From: Alentia gelatinosa
Lineage: Eukaryota; Annelida; Polychaeta; Phyllodocida; Polynoidae
Length of the DNA: 64,000 bases
Assembly (NCBI GenBank): GCA_950022655.1
Contig: OX465590.1
Coordinates: forward strand, 43,421,718-43,485,717
Direction of reading: 5' to 3'
Part shown: piece after piece, positions 45,901 through 57,900 of the stretch
Layout of the letters: every line of letters begins with the position of its first letter
Position numbering within the stretch: the stretch's first letter is position 1
Translations under genes and position numbers: made by a program
Notes under the pieces: model-generated
What the model saw: the letters and a program-made list of their open reading frames with translations, nothing else
What the model was told of the DNA's origin: nothing
Database searches by the model: none

Positions 45901-48900
45901 AGACTGGGAAAATGTCTTTGCAGTCCATGCAACACCCCTAGCGCAGCTCCTGCATGAGTATCAGTCCGTGTTCAAAAGAGAGACAGGAGAAATAAAGGAT
46001 TTTGAAGCTACAATCGAGTTGAAGCCGGATGCCACACCAAAGTTCTACAAGGCACGCCCCATTGTCTATGCCCTCACAGATGGTGTGAAGAAGGAGTTAC
46101 AGAGGCTGGAAAATAATGTAGTCTACCGTCGCGTCGAAAAAAGTGAGTGGGCATCTCCTATAGTAGTGGTTCCAAAGGGGGATGGGCAGCTACGATTGTG
46201 TGGTGACTACAAAGTGACAATAAACAGTGCAGTCATTGACCAACCGTATACGCCACCTACAGCAGAGGATATATTCGCGACGCTGGCAGGTGGTAGTCAG
46301 TTTACGAAACTGGACCTGTCTAATGCCTATACACAAGTGGTGGTAGAGGAAAAGTCGCGGAAGTACCTGACCATCAACACTGTGCAAGGACTTTATGAAG
46401 TACTCAGGTTGCCCTACGGGGTAAAAACAGCACCACACATCTTCCAGAGGATAATGGACCAGGTATTACATGGAATTCCTGGAGTTTGCTGCTATATCGA
46501 TGACATATTGATAACTGCTCCCACAAAGGATGAGCATCTAAAGCGCCTTGAACTGGTACTTCAGAGACTGAGCAAGCACAATATTCGAGTCAAACGTGAA
46601 AAGTGTACGTTCTTGGCTCCCGAGGTCCAATATCTAGGACATGTACTCAACAAGGAGGGTCGTAGGCCAGTACCAGACAAAGTTTCTGTGGTGAAAGAGG
46701 CAAAAGCACCGGAAAGTGTCCCGGAACTCCGCACCTTCCTCGGGATGATCAATTACTACGGTGGGTTTGTTAAGGATTTGTCGACCATCCTAGCTCCTTT
46801 AAATAACCTGCTGAGGGATGACGTACCGTGGAAGTGGTCATCACAGTGCGAAGAGGCTGATCCTCATGTCCTATGACTATGATCTCAAGTATAAAAGGTC
46901 CGAGGATCATGCCAACGCTGACTATCTGAGTCGTGCACCAGTGGACATAGCCCAAGAAAACATGGAGGCTGAGGTTAACTACTTTAGTCATACAGACAAA
47001 CTACCAATCAACGCTAGAGACATAAAGGAAGCAACCCGAAAAGATCGGATCCTAGCGAAAGTGCTAGAGTTTACCATGAATGGTTGGCCAAACCATGTGG
47101 ATGACGATGAACTGCTAGCCTATTATACAAGAAGACACGAGCTGTCGTGTGATCAAGGATGTCTTCTTTGGGGAATGAGAGTGGTCATTCCTCAGAAGCT
47201 ACAGGAAAGAATGCTTGAGGAGTTGCATATTTAGCATCTCGGCATAGTGCGCATGAAAGCATTAGCACGTAGCTCCTTGTGGTTTCCTGGCATTGACAAT
47301 GCAATAGAAGCAGTAACCAAGGCATGCAAAACATGCTTGAGTCTTAAAAATGATCCACCAGCTTCTCCCATGTATCCATGGCGATATCCGGAAAGGCCAT
47401 GGGACAGGCTACATATAGACTTTGCTGAGTACAAGTCGGAAATGTTTCTTGTTGTAGTAGACGCCCACTCAAAGTGGTTGGATGTGGTCCTGATGAAGTC
47501 TACAACGGCTGAAAAGACCGGGAGGTGCTTGAGTAGATGTTCGCCCATAACGGTTTCCCACGAGAGGTTGTAAGCGATAACGGGCCACAGTTTATCGCAG
47601 AGGTGTTCCGTGAGTTTCTGCACAATAAGGGTGTTAAGCATACCCTTACTGCTCCCTATCATCCAGCGTCCAACGGACTTGCAGAGCGAGCGGTGCAGAC
47701 CCTAAAAGCAGCTTTAAAGCGGCACACACTGGATGCAACACGAGACATGACTACAGAGAAAAAGCTTTGTAGTTTTCTGTTGTCCTACAATTCAACTCCA
47801 CATTCTGTGACCTGGGTATCTCCATCTGAGTTGTTTCTAAAAAGACAGCTTCGCACCCGGTTAGCGATGATAAAACCCAACCTTCATGTGACAGTGGAGG
47901 GGAAACAGGAGAAGATGAGAGAGTACAGAGACGAACGAGTGCCAAAGCTTCGAGAGTTCGAGCGAGGAGAGTGCGTGCGAGTAAAGAACTGTCGAGGCAC
48001 TGATATCAAGTATGTACCTGGCTCGATTGTGTCAAGGAAGGGTCCAGTACAATACCTGGAGAGAGTTGGCCGGAACCTCAGATATGTACATGTTGACCAT
48101 CTTCGGAAATCAGGGGAAACCAACGAAGATGACAAAGACAATGACAATTATGATGATCAATCCATGCAAAGGCAATTAACTGATGCAATCATCAACGATA
48201 TGCCAAAAGATGGAAATCACTCTGTGGTTGCAGATACACCACCCAAAGCAATGCCACCAATGGATCATGGGGTTACCCATAAGGAACCATCCAGAGTTCC
48301 ACCCCCTGTGGTTGCTACACCACCTAGGCCTATAGCACAGTCACCAAGACGAGTGCCAATGAGAGCCAGAAGAGCTCCCACAAAGTTTAATGACTATGTT
48401 ACTAAATGATTGTTCTATTTCAGAGACTAAGATTTCTGACACTCACTTTTGGTTATGTTAAAAGTAATATTAAGTAAAGAAAACAGTTATGGTTAGTTGA
48501 TAGAGGACTATCTAAATACAAGTTGATTTATTGGATTTTAAAGACTCACAAGAACCAAGCATATTCATACTTATAAACAGTATACTCATAGTTATAGACA
48601 TCTACCAAAGACTTTAAACATGTTCTAATTATATGTTTATTCCAGTACGATGTCAAAACCATTAAGCGTGGAGGAGTGTTGTATATCTAAACCGCTAGTT
48701 GGCGCTACCATAGTATAACGCTATTGTTCTTGTATCAACCACCAGATGTCTTTACTAGTATTAAACGGCTTGAACGCAACAGTCACCTTAGTGGATCTGG
48801 CGCTTTAGCTAATGCCTTTCATTAGAAACCAAAGTTGGTGTTTCTTTTAAACTCAGAATGGTCCTCCTAGTGTTCATGCTCTTCTCCTCTGGCTTTTCTA

Positions 48901-51900
48901 AAGATAGTCCTCGGTGAGTGATTGTGATTTTTAATATGATTTGTTGCAGTAATTACGTGCGATTCCATACATAAAATTCCAAACGGCCACGTTTCACCTG
49001 ATAAGAATACAACTGGTAGCATAGTTACCATTACCTGCTACTCAGGATACATCCTTGTTGGATCTGCAAATATAACATGTAGACCAGACGGGCGTTGGTC
49101 AGGTATACCTGGGCATTGTACTGACCGACCAAAACGTAAGTCCTGGCATTTTTTAAAATTTATTTGATGAAGAAATAGCGCTGACTCAAATTGTCCTATT
49201 CTTATATTACTTTAAAACTGACAGGTCAAAGAGCAGTTTCAAGGAAGTATTTCCCTAACCTATCAATAACATTCACCACTACTGCAGTACCCATCTATCC
49301 AAATCACACTCAAGACCGTCCACCCATCCCAACAGCCTGTATTGAATCTACACTTGTCACCTAAAATTAAAGTAGAATTGTCTTAAACTCTAAAACTAGA
49401 ATTCTAACAGAGCATTTTTAGATTCCTATGCATTGTGTAATCTCGACATATACAGAGAGTTAGTTCTGCTGATCACAACACAGTGACTAATGATATAATT
49501 GCGAGTACATTCATCATGATATTTGGAATATGGTATAAGGAGATGGGGATGTATCGTAAAACTGGATGAGTTTTAATCTAGGCCACTGTATGCCACGCCT
49601 GGAGTTTGGCATAGTGACGTCATGAGGCGGAGCCAAAACTCCAGGCGTGGCATGCAGTGGGCAAGATTAAAACGAATCAAGTTTTGCTTTTATCCTACCC
49701 TGTCTCCTCGATTTGGAATATTACGTGATAACAGTTCTGTATGCCACTAGTGGCATATAAAACTCCGTATGCCAGTCAGCATGGCATACGGAAACTCAAT
49801 GTTCAGCCTATGGGATTTTATATTAGGGGTAGGGTAATAAGCAGTATGTCATATATTAGTATCATCATGTATATATGCCATGTTATTTATTATCATTTTC
49901 AGTTCCAGTGTGGGCAATCGTTACCAATACGTTCCTTACATTAGTTGTTGTTTCGCTCTGCATTATCATTCTCCGATGTACAAAACTTGGACATATAATA
50001 TGGACTAAATGCCAGTCAAACAAACCTGAGGAACAGTAAGTATTCAAGTAATGAAGTGACTCTTGAATAGTTATACGCATCAAGTTTCAGACAATCAGAA
50101 ATAATGTAGAATAAGTCTACTAAATTTTTGATGAGACCTTTTCATGGGATCTATAGCATGTTCTATTGCCAATGGAATTGGTTTAAAAACTTTCAGGAAC
50201 TCATTAACATTTCCCACCATCATGAAAGTGTCATCCATGTAGCAATGGCAAGTACGCATGTCTGTTTCTTATGAAAAACCTCGATTGACTGCAAATTATC
50301 CGGTTTTCCTAAAACAAAAGCACACTATATTGCTCTTATCCCACCAGTGTTCCAGCGCTCTTGCAAGTTGCCTATGAATTTTCTAATAATAGATAAGAGG
50401 GAAGTCACTTGTAGCCATCTACGTCGCACACTTTTTAGAACCGAGCGTACAGGATAACGTTAAACAGAACAAACTTGATTATTATACATAGGTAGGTTTA
50501 ATCCGTTTCCATTGTCTTCCTGCAGGTCAAACGACATCGAACTTGAAGAACCCCTCTTGCCTAAAGGTACATGTATGGCCAAAGAAATTGACATGCCTAT
50601 ATTTATCTGCATTTATGCAAATCAACCATAACTAAATTCGGAATCTATATCCATATCTAACAATAGATCTATAAGTAGTAACAATTTGGTGCAAAAGTGA
50701 CTCACAAGCTAAAAGCAAGAGGTTCAAAGAAACATTTGAACTCCACAGGAGCGACTCAGGGGCTTCATTAGCCACGATGCGGTTATACCTCGTTTTCCTT
50801 GAAGTGTTTTCATATGAGAATGGTAATTTATGGGGCTAGTAACATAAATCACTCATAAAATTTGGTATCTTCCTTCCAAATATTTGAATAGGCACTTTAT
50901 AAATGCAACCTGAACTATTTTCGTAAGAGCTTATGTTCTCATCTTTGATTATTAAATTTCTGTATGGCCCTAGTGGCACAAAACAAACTTTATATCATGG
51001 CATGCTGCATAAATGTTGAGTCTATGGCGGTCTTTTAATTGGAGTAGGATAAAGTCTGATATGTTGAGGGCCTGATTATGGGATTTCTTACCAAATCTAA
51101 TTCAGCCAGTCAGCTCTCTCAATGTATGTGTGGTGGTCGCCGCCTAGCTAGCAGGTCGGAACGTCCACCCCCGGAACGCTATTCCCCGGCGGGATCCCAA
51201 CCTACTTGCTATTACATAGGTCGGTTCGGTTTTCAGAAAGTATGAACCAACCTAGTCATACAAGACACAACTCCATGCCTTTAACAAACAGGAATATTTA
51301 TTGCAATTACTTCCTGAAGTGATCTCGGAAGATCACTTCCACAAGTACAGTACCCTAGCACAGTGTGCCAGGTAACGCTGGAGAGGCCAATCTAAAAGAC
51401 TCTCCTAACCACCAGGAAGGTTACGAGAACCCACCTGCAAAGTGAGAGCCCAAGGGTCTGCTCTTGTGGAGAGACGTGCAAGGACAGCCTGTTGACCTAC
51501 CGTGAACGCTGAGTATATACACCCAGCGTTACGTAATCCCGGTCCCCGCTGCGCCACTCTCGTGGGCAGCGTTGCCCGGAACCACTACACAGTAGGGATT
51601 GATTCTCCGTGCCACCTTCCGAAGAGCAGACAAAACATTGCTGGATCCCCACCCCACTACACTACCCCTGCCAGATTTTTACTAAGGGAGAACCATTACA
51701 GTCACTGTGCTGCTAGGGGACAACCTGTTAAAAATTACATTCCAGATCCAGCAGTTCTCGTTCTACTCTCTAGCTTTCTGGCGGTCACAAGAATTCACTG
51801 ATACTGTGGTAAAAACTGGAAGTGGATTTGTAAATGGAGAATAATAAAATATGGAAGATACAACATTTAGGAAAGAGGTATGATATTTCAAGAAATAACA

Positions 51901-54900
51901 AGGACTAGCCTCGCTAGCACCTTTGATATGTAACATATATTCACCCATTTTCTGACGGGGAGCGATGACTTGAGCGTTGGAAGGGAAAGACTTGACAGCC
52001 GTGGTCAGCCCGGACTGTTGAGCACCCACTTCCAGCTGTTCCGGGTGTTGTCCTGGATGGATAGCTCCCGGCAGGTGATGATTCCTCCTTCTTTCCTATA
52101 ACTCTTTCTTGAGTATCGAGCCCAGCGGGCCCACCGGTGTTGCAGACCTACTCAATCCAGCCTGATACTGGGTGGGTGCTGGCCTTCCCACTGTTCCAGT
52201 GTGAAGTCATCCATAAGGGGGAAGGGCTAGCCTCGCTAGCACCTTCAGTGAAGATTCCGAAAACGGAATAACGGCCAAAAGGCGAACAATTTCTCCATCC
52301 ACTTTGTAAAAAGTGTGTGTTGCATCAGTGTTCTCTTTCTGGCTCCAGCTATACTGGCATGGTTCCTAGCAGGGAATCGAACACCAATTAAGGCCCCAAT
52401 CCCAATACCCGGAAGGTACAGCATTCCTTGCCCGATGCCAAGTAAGGTGCATGGACCAGGTCCATGTTTCCTACCACAGGCTGAAGGTTGTTATGGTTAT
52501 TGTAAACACCTATAGTTATTTGGGTGGCTTGACCACCTTGACCCAACTCGGGATCGCTTAACCATGTGAACTCCTGGCTGTCCCTATACCCCTCCCAGCG
52601 AGGAAAAGCAGGCTTCCAGCCAGAAGGCCTCCATACACCCTCCCCATTGGGAAAATTCATTCCCAATGTGGGTGTTCCCCATGGTTGGACGTAGTGGCAG
52701 GAGCAGAGGTTCTTTCAACCAAGGATGACCACCCTAGCATGTCAGTGAGCTGCTGATGCACCAGGTCTGGTCCTTCCAAGGAGAACTGCAGGAACCTCCC
52801 ATGGCTAATTTGTCAAGCCAAGCATGCTTCCTCAAGAGCTTGCGGGTCATGCTCAAGTGCCGAAGATAACGTTCATCTTGGTGATGGGCTTGAGCCTCGG
52901 CCCGAGCATACCTCGACCGTCGTCCACCCTATACGTGCATCTTCCAGAGCTGCCGCATAATGCGAAGCTAGACCCTTTGTGGCCTCCTGGACCTCGTACC
53001 AATCTGGCGATAATTTGGATACTAGGCCCTTCAATAGGGACGTGGAGCTGTCTCAGACTCGTCCCTCCAGTACGCCACCTATATGTGCCCCCCACTTATC
53101 CGCCCATTGGACGTCCTCGCGGGATAGCGCCCGAGGTGATGAAGACACACTGGATGTAGCCGGAAGCTTTGTCGCAGGTTTCTTCACCACCACAGGAGCA
53201 GGGTTATCCGGGGCTGGAAGAGCTGGAAAGGCCTCCTCACCCGTAGCTTTCTCAGACCCCTGGGCAGCAACCAACATCTTAGAGAGTGGGGTCACTCCCT
53301 GGAGGCTCGGACTAGGACGAGTCTAAGCCAGTTTCTCAATGAGTCTACCGGCTTTGGAAGCCGGCAGAACGCTCCCCGCACTGCCAGCTGCTGCTTATTC
53401 AGACTCTGCAGCCTTGTTCGGCTTGACCTGGTAGGCAGCTTCCACCATGTCAGCAATGGTGTGCCTACGAGGGGCTGGCTTCTTTGATGCCTCTTGGGAA
53501 GGTTTCCCAGAAATATCCTCCTGGACAACGGCAGCTGTTTCACCCACCGTCGGGGCCGTACTGAGCGTTGTTTAGGGGGTTCCCGGCTATGGGACCGGTT
53601 GCTCTGATCTTCTTGGGACAATTTCTTTTAGTCTGAGTCAGACAGCATCAGACTCCCAAACGAGCCGGGATTCTTCTTCCATCCGATTCGGAACAACCAT
53701 CTGTTGGCCACGAAAGTTTCCTGTTCCAGACGCGACTGCCTGGTGTCAGAAGCAAGATCAACGAACCTCTTCCACAAGTTCATTACTTGCTCCCTAGCCA
53801 TGGTACCAGCGGTCCGGTGCTCTTGAGCGATATGCCAGACAAGGCACGATCGCCGGGATGTGGCTGTCCAGCCACTTTTCTCTTCCGAGCCCGCTTCAAG
53901 ACAGGCTGGAAATCCGCGTCCGAACTGTCAGAGTCAGATCCAGACAAGGAACGATCCACTCATGGCACTCGTGTAGGTGCTCAGTGTGGTGTCAAGGGGT
54001 GTACTGGCAGCAGCCTGCGCCGCAGGGTTGTCTGAGCCTTCCAACCCAGCCCCTTTCGGCGTCTCCTGTTGTTTCTAAGGCTTAGTTTTCCTCTTGCCCG
54101 AGTCACGCGAGTGTGACTTGCCAGACTTAGACGACCCCGTTCCTTCTCTGCTTTCGCTGCCTCGGCCTCGGCTGCTGCCCGTTGCTGCTTCCGTTGCTGC
54201 TTCAACAGCTGCGGTTCAGATCCTGAAACGCCCCCGAATCCTGTGGTCATAGCTTGGTCTCAGGTCTTCCCCGGCTCAGACTTCACCGGCTTTGACACCG
54301 GCTTAGAGTCACCCCCAACTGACGCATCAGTCTCTATGGTCAATTCTGCGCTGGCTCCACCCAGGTTGGCTAGCGGACCTGGGGCCACGAATGTCCCCGT
54401 TCCCGCCGGCTTTCCACTGGGAGGCGTCCAGTGTTGGTACATCGACTGTACCACGGCCCGCATATGGGGATCCGGGATCCCCGCCAACATCTCTTCCAGG
54501 CTCTGCGGACTAACCACAAGGCCCGGAGTCTCTGGGTCAGGTACCTTCCTCAAACCACCTCTACGCAGGCGGGCTCGGCCATGCCTCAGCATATCAGCTT
54601 CCGATTCGGATGCCTTTACCTCTTTCACGACCATGTCTGAGTCATTAGGGTTCTCAGCCGGAACCAAGCCCTTCGCCCTGTGCGCCGGAAGATTCCTTAG
54701 CATCCGAAGCCGCCTTGGAACTCTTCCCCATTTCGACTTTTCCCTGTCTGGGTTGCTCTTCTCAGGTTTCCCCAAGAATAGCAGAGTCCTTGGACTTGTC
54801 CCCTTCCAGGTCATCTGAACCAATGAGCAAAGGATCATTGTCCAGATCTGCCCTAAGCACGGCCGAAGCAGAGGATCTGGGCAGGCCCGTCTGAGACAGG

Positions 54901-57900
54901 GTCTCCACCACTGAGGGGAGCCCTTGCTCAACCTCCGCTGCGGGGATACGGCCAGCCATGCTGCTACCGCCGACTCTGGTGGTGCTAGGCACCACTCCGA
55001 ACAGAGAGTGAAGACCACTGATAAAACAGAGCCATATATACTCCTAGTTGACCTAGATTCAATCTCTTGAACCAATCAACCACGTGGACACACTCTCAGA
55101 TGAGGAAGTCAAGGGTCAGCCATTATGCTTGACCTGATTCGTTCACACCCATCAATCTCCCACCCAAGGTTCCGAAACCTGGGGTAGCCCTCCTGCAGGC
55201 TCATACCAGAGTTCTAAACCCGTTGGGGATTCCCTCAACCGTCGCATATCACATCACAGGTTTGGGAGGCAGAGATCAAGTTTCATCGAATGGATCTAAA
55301 CCTGACAGCATGTCCGGCAATTCTGGAGCCTCTAGAGGGTCCTCTACGGGGTCCCTTAGAGCACCGTCTGGGCTGCGGCACACAACATCTTACTCAAGGT
55401 TGCTCAGAGTTAGAAAAGGCAACATCCAGTTTTTCACCAAAGCTTCCTCCCAAGTGGCAGCTTTGTGATTCTTTAGGGGATAGATTTGCCCATATTTTGT
55501 GTAGCAATCCATCACCACCATCATGCAGGTGTTCCTGTCATCAGACTCATTCATACCAGAAATGATATCCAAAGTAATTCTGGCAAACCTGACTCCAAAA
55601 AGTTCCTGCTGTAGTGGCGTCTTCCCCAGACCTATTCCAGGTTTGATTTTAACACAGACGGAACAACTCTTTATCCACCTACAGATATTAGCACCCATTC
55701 CAGGCCAGTAGTAACAATGCCTTATTCTGGCAACCATCCTCTTCCGTCCTAGATGTGCTGCACTCCTATGCTCATGGCACAGGGTTATTAACCCAGAACA
55801 TAGTTCTTGTGGGGCCACTAATTGCAAAGTATGTTTTTGCGGCTGCAATGTGGTTCCCCAATGATACAACACTCCATTCCGGACTTCCAACTCTTTCCAC
55901 TGACCACACAGATTCTGAAACTCCCAGTTTTCAGGTGAGATCTAGGGCCCTGTAGGTCTATGGAGCCCATTTTACCAGTTTACTTAACTGGGACAGATCT
56001 GGGTCATTTTCTCCATTTTCTTGGAAAGTAAAGCAGCTATCACTGCTCTATGTTCACCACAATCCTGGCAATCTGGTCGTCCACATTTCCGCACTGGCCT
56101 CCAAGAGAGACAATCCACGTTAACATGGGACTTTCCAGCCCGGTGCTCGATCTGGCATTTAGTCAATCTGAACTCGGAAAGTGCCGCCAGCAACGTCCAA
56201 TCATTCCTTAGGCATCTTTTAAGTTTGAGAGAAGAATGGTCTGTACGTAAGATGAAATCTCCACGTGCTTTAAAAAAGTGGACCTAGATTCAGCATTACT
56301 AACTGACCACAGTGGTAAGAGGCTACCTCTTCCAACTCATCCCATTCCATGCCACCAGAACGGCGAAAAGTGTGAAGTGCAGCTTCTCCGGAACCATCCC
56401 GTAATGCTCATTTGAGGTATGGCAGTGCGTCACCCTTATTCCAGCCGTTGCACTGTATATCCTCACAAAACCTGGCAAACCAGTGTTCCCACTCCATCTC
56501 TTTTCCATAAGGCTTCGGGATGACAGCGTTCCTTCTGGCGGAATTGTCGGGCCTAATGATCGGGACCTTCTCGGCTCTCGCCATTTACAGGTTAAATACC
56601 CAATCCTGCTCATTTAACTGGAGCTGAATCCTAGTTCGGCAATAGCTTTACTAGTGAGTTCTGGACTCTGGTAACCAGATCGTAACTCGGAAGGTAAACG
56701 GAAGCTCACCATCGGAGTCCTATTGCCCCTTGCAGAACCAAGTCTGGGCGGGGTTTTTCTGGATCTTCTGACTTCCGGGAAGGAGAGTACAGATTATCCC
56801 TTAGATTTTGCCAGCCGTCACTGGACGTTGGCATCCGTTTAGATGCTTCCATCCCAGTTCGTTGAGCCTGGTCTTCCATGTACTTTACATGTCCGTCCAG
56901 TAGCTCAATTTTGGCCAACTTTTCCAATTCACACTGGGGGAGTTCCTCCAAGTCATGATGACGTTTAGCCACCTCCTCGGCAATCTCTTGGTTGCGTGCT
57001 TCCAGTTCCCGGCACATCTCTCGAGCCTCCCTTTTCTGATCAAATTCAGCAAGGAGTTCTGGCCCAAGTAGACCTCCCGGGTTCTGTTCGGAGTCTACCT
57101 AGAAGGTATCCTCCTCTCTTTCCTGGGGAGTACTAGACTCTCCAGATCCCTTGCGGGGCCATAATGGCTTTCAGCTCCCAGACCAAAGTTTCGGAGAACT
57201 GTCAAGCTCAGATTCTGAGCAGCAGTCCCCTTCCTGCTTTGACCTTTCCCGGACTTCTGTGTGTTACCCCCTCCCTCCTGGTTGGGTGGCGCATTGCCAT
57301 TCCGTGCAGGAAGATCTAGCTGAGCGGTTACCGCCTCATTCTCGGCTTCCTGAGCCTGGGATCTGGTTGTTACACCAGGTCCGCTCATTCACCGAAGATC
57401 TCTGGCTGTGCAAGCAACCAAAGATCCTGGTCACTGCACCAATGTGGTGGTCGCCGCCTAGCTAACAGATCGGAGGGGCCACTCCCGTAATGCTAGTTTC
57501 TGGCGGGATCCCAACCTACGTGCTATTACTTAGGTCGGTTAGGTTTTCTGAAAGTATGAACTAACCTAGTCATACAAGACAAAACTCCACGCCTTTAATA
57601 AACAGGAATGTTTATTGCGATTATTGCGATTGACGCGCGAGGACAGCCTGTCAACCTACTGTGAACGCTGAATATTTATATACCCAGCGTTACGTAATCC
57701 CGGCCTCCGCTGCGCCACTCTCATGTGTGGCATTGCCCGGAACCACTGCACAGTAAGGATTGACTCTCCGCGCCACCTTCCGAAGAACAGACAAAACACT
57801 GCTGGATCCCCCCCCACTACATATGTATTTACTGCAAGTCATCCTCACCTGCCTGTGCCCCCCTCCAACTGCCCGTATACCCAACATATAGTTGATACAG

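Larger units (their letters stand above)
44255..48781 (+). mobile_element. gypsy-type LTR retrotransposon, decayed
   Basis: LTRs of only 105 bp (44255-44359 and 48677-48781) begin TGTTGTATATC and end in CAACA; they differ at about six positions. The target duplication is GTCAC. A candidate primer-binding site TGGCGACCTGAGG starts two bases after the 5' LTR and a purine-rich GTGGAGGAG precedes the 3' LTR. Gag-pol order (CCHC knuckles, protease, RT, integrase) is gypsy-like. RNase H is missing, and stops and frameshifts in pol mean it is not autonomous. It sits in an intron of the CCP receptor in sense orientation. Confidence 0.9.
44087..48807. mobile_element. MITE split by a gypsy insertion
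   Basis: Left end TGAAGCGGCAGATCCACTAA at 44087 and right end 'CACCTTAGTGGATCTGGCGC' with TTTA to 48807 are terminal inverted repeats of one MITE. The gypsy element at 44255-48781 sits between them, flanked by direct repeats GTCAC (44250-44254, 48782-48786). Removing it leaves a MITE of ~190 bp. Confidence 0.8.
51129..57821 (-). mobile_element. LTR retrotransposon (gypsy-like pol remnants), minus strand, defective
   Basis: On the plus strand the element starts TGTGGTGGTCGCCGCC and ends CCCCACTACA. Its LTRs are 51129-51661 (533 bp) and 57443-57821 (379 bp, internally deleted by ~150 bp). Target duplication is TATG on both sides. Reading the minus strand, a primer-binding-site-like TTGGTGCAGTGACCAG follows the right-hand LTR. 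Minus-strand coding debris includes a gag-like part (57388-56323), an RNase H C-terminus (56193-55984) and integrase (55890-55390). Protease and RT are absent. A further unrelated-looking block occupies 51.8-55.1 kb. It lies antisense in an intron of the CCP receptor. Confidence 0.85.

Noticed and set aside
53787..54818. Plus-strand open frames up to 191 residues
   Set aside because: The region's codon-like signal and LTR orientation are on the minus strand; plus frames look like shadows of GC-rich sequence.
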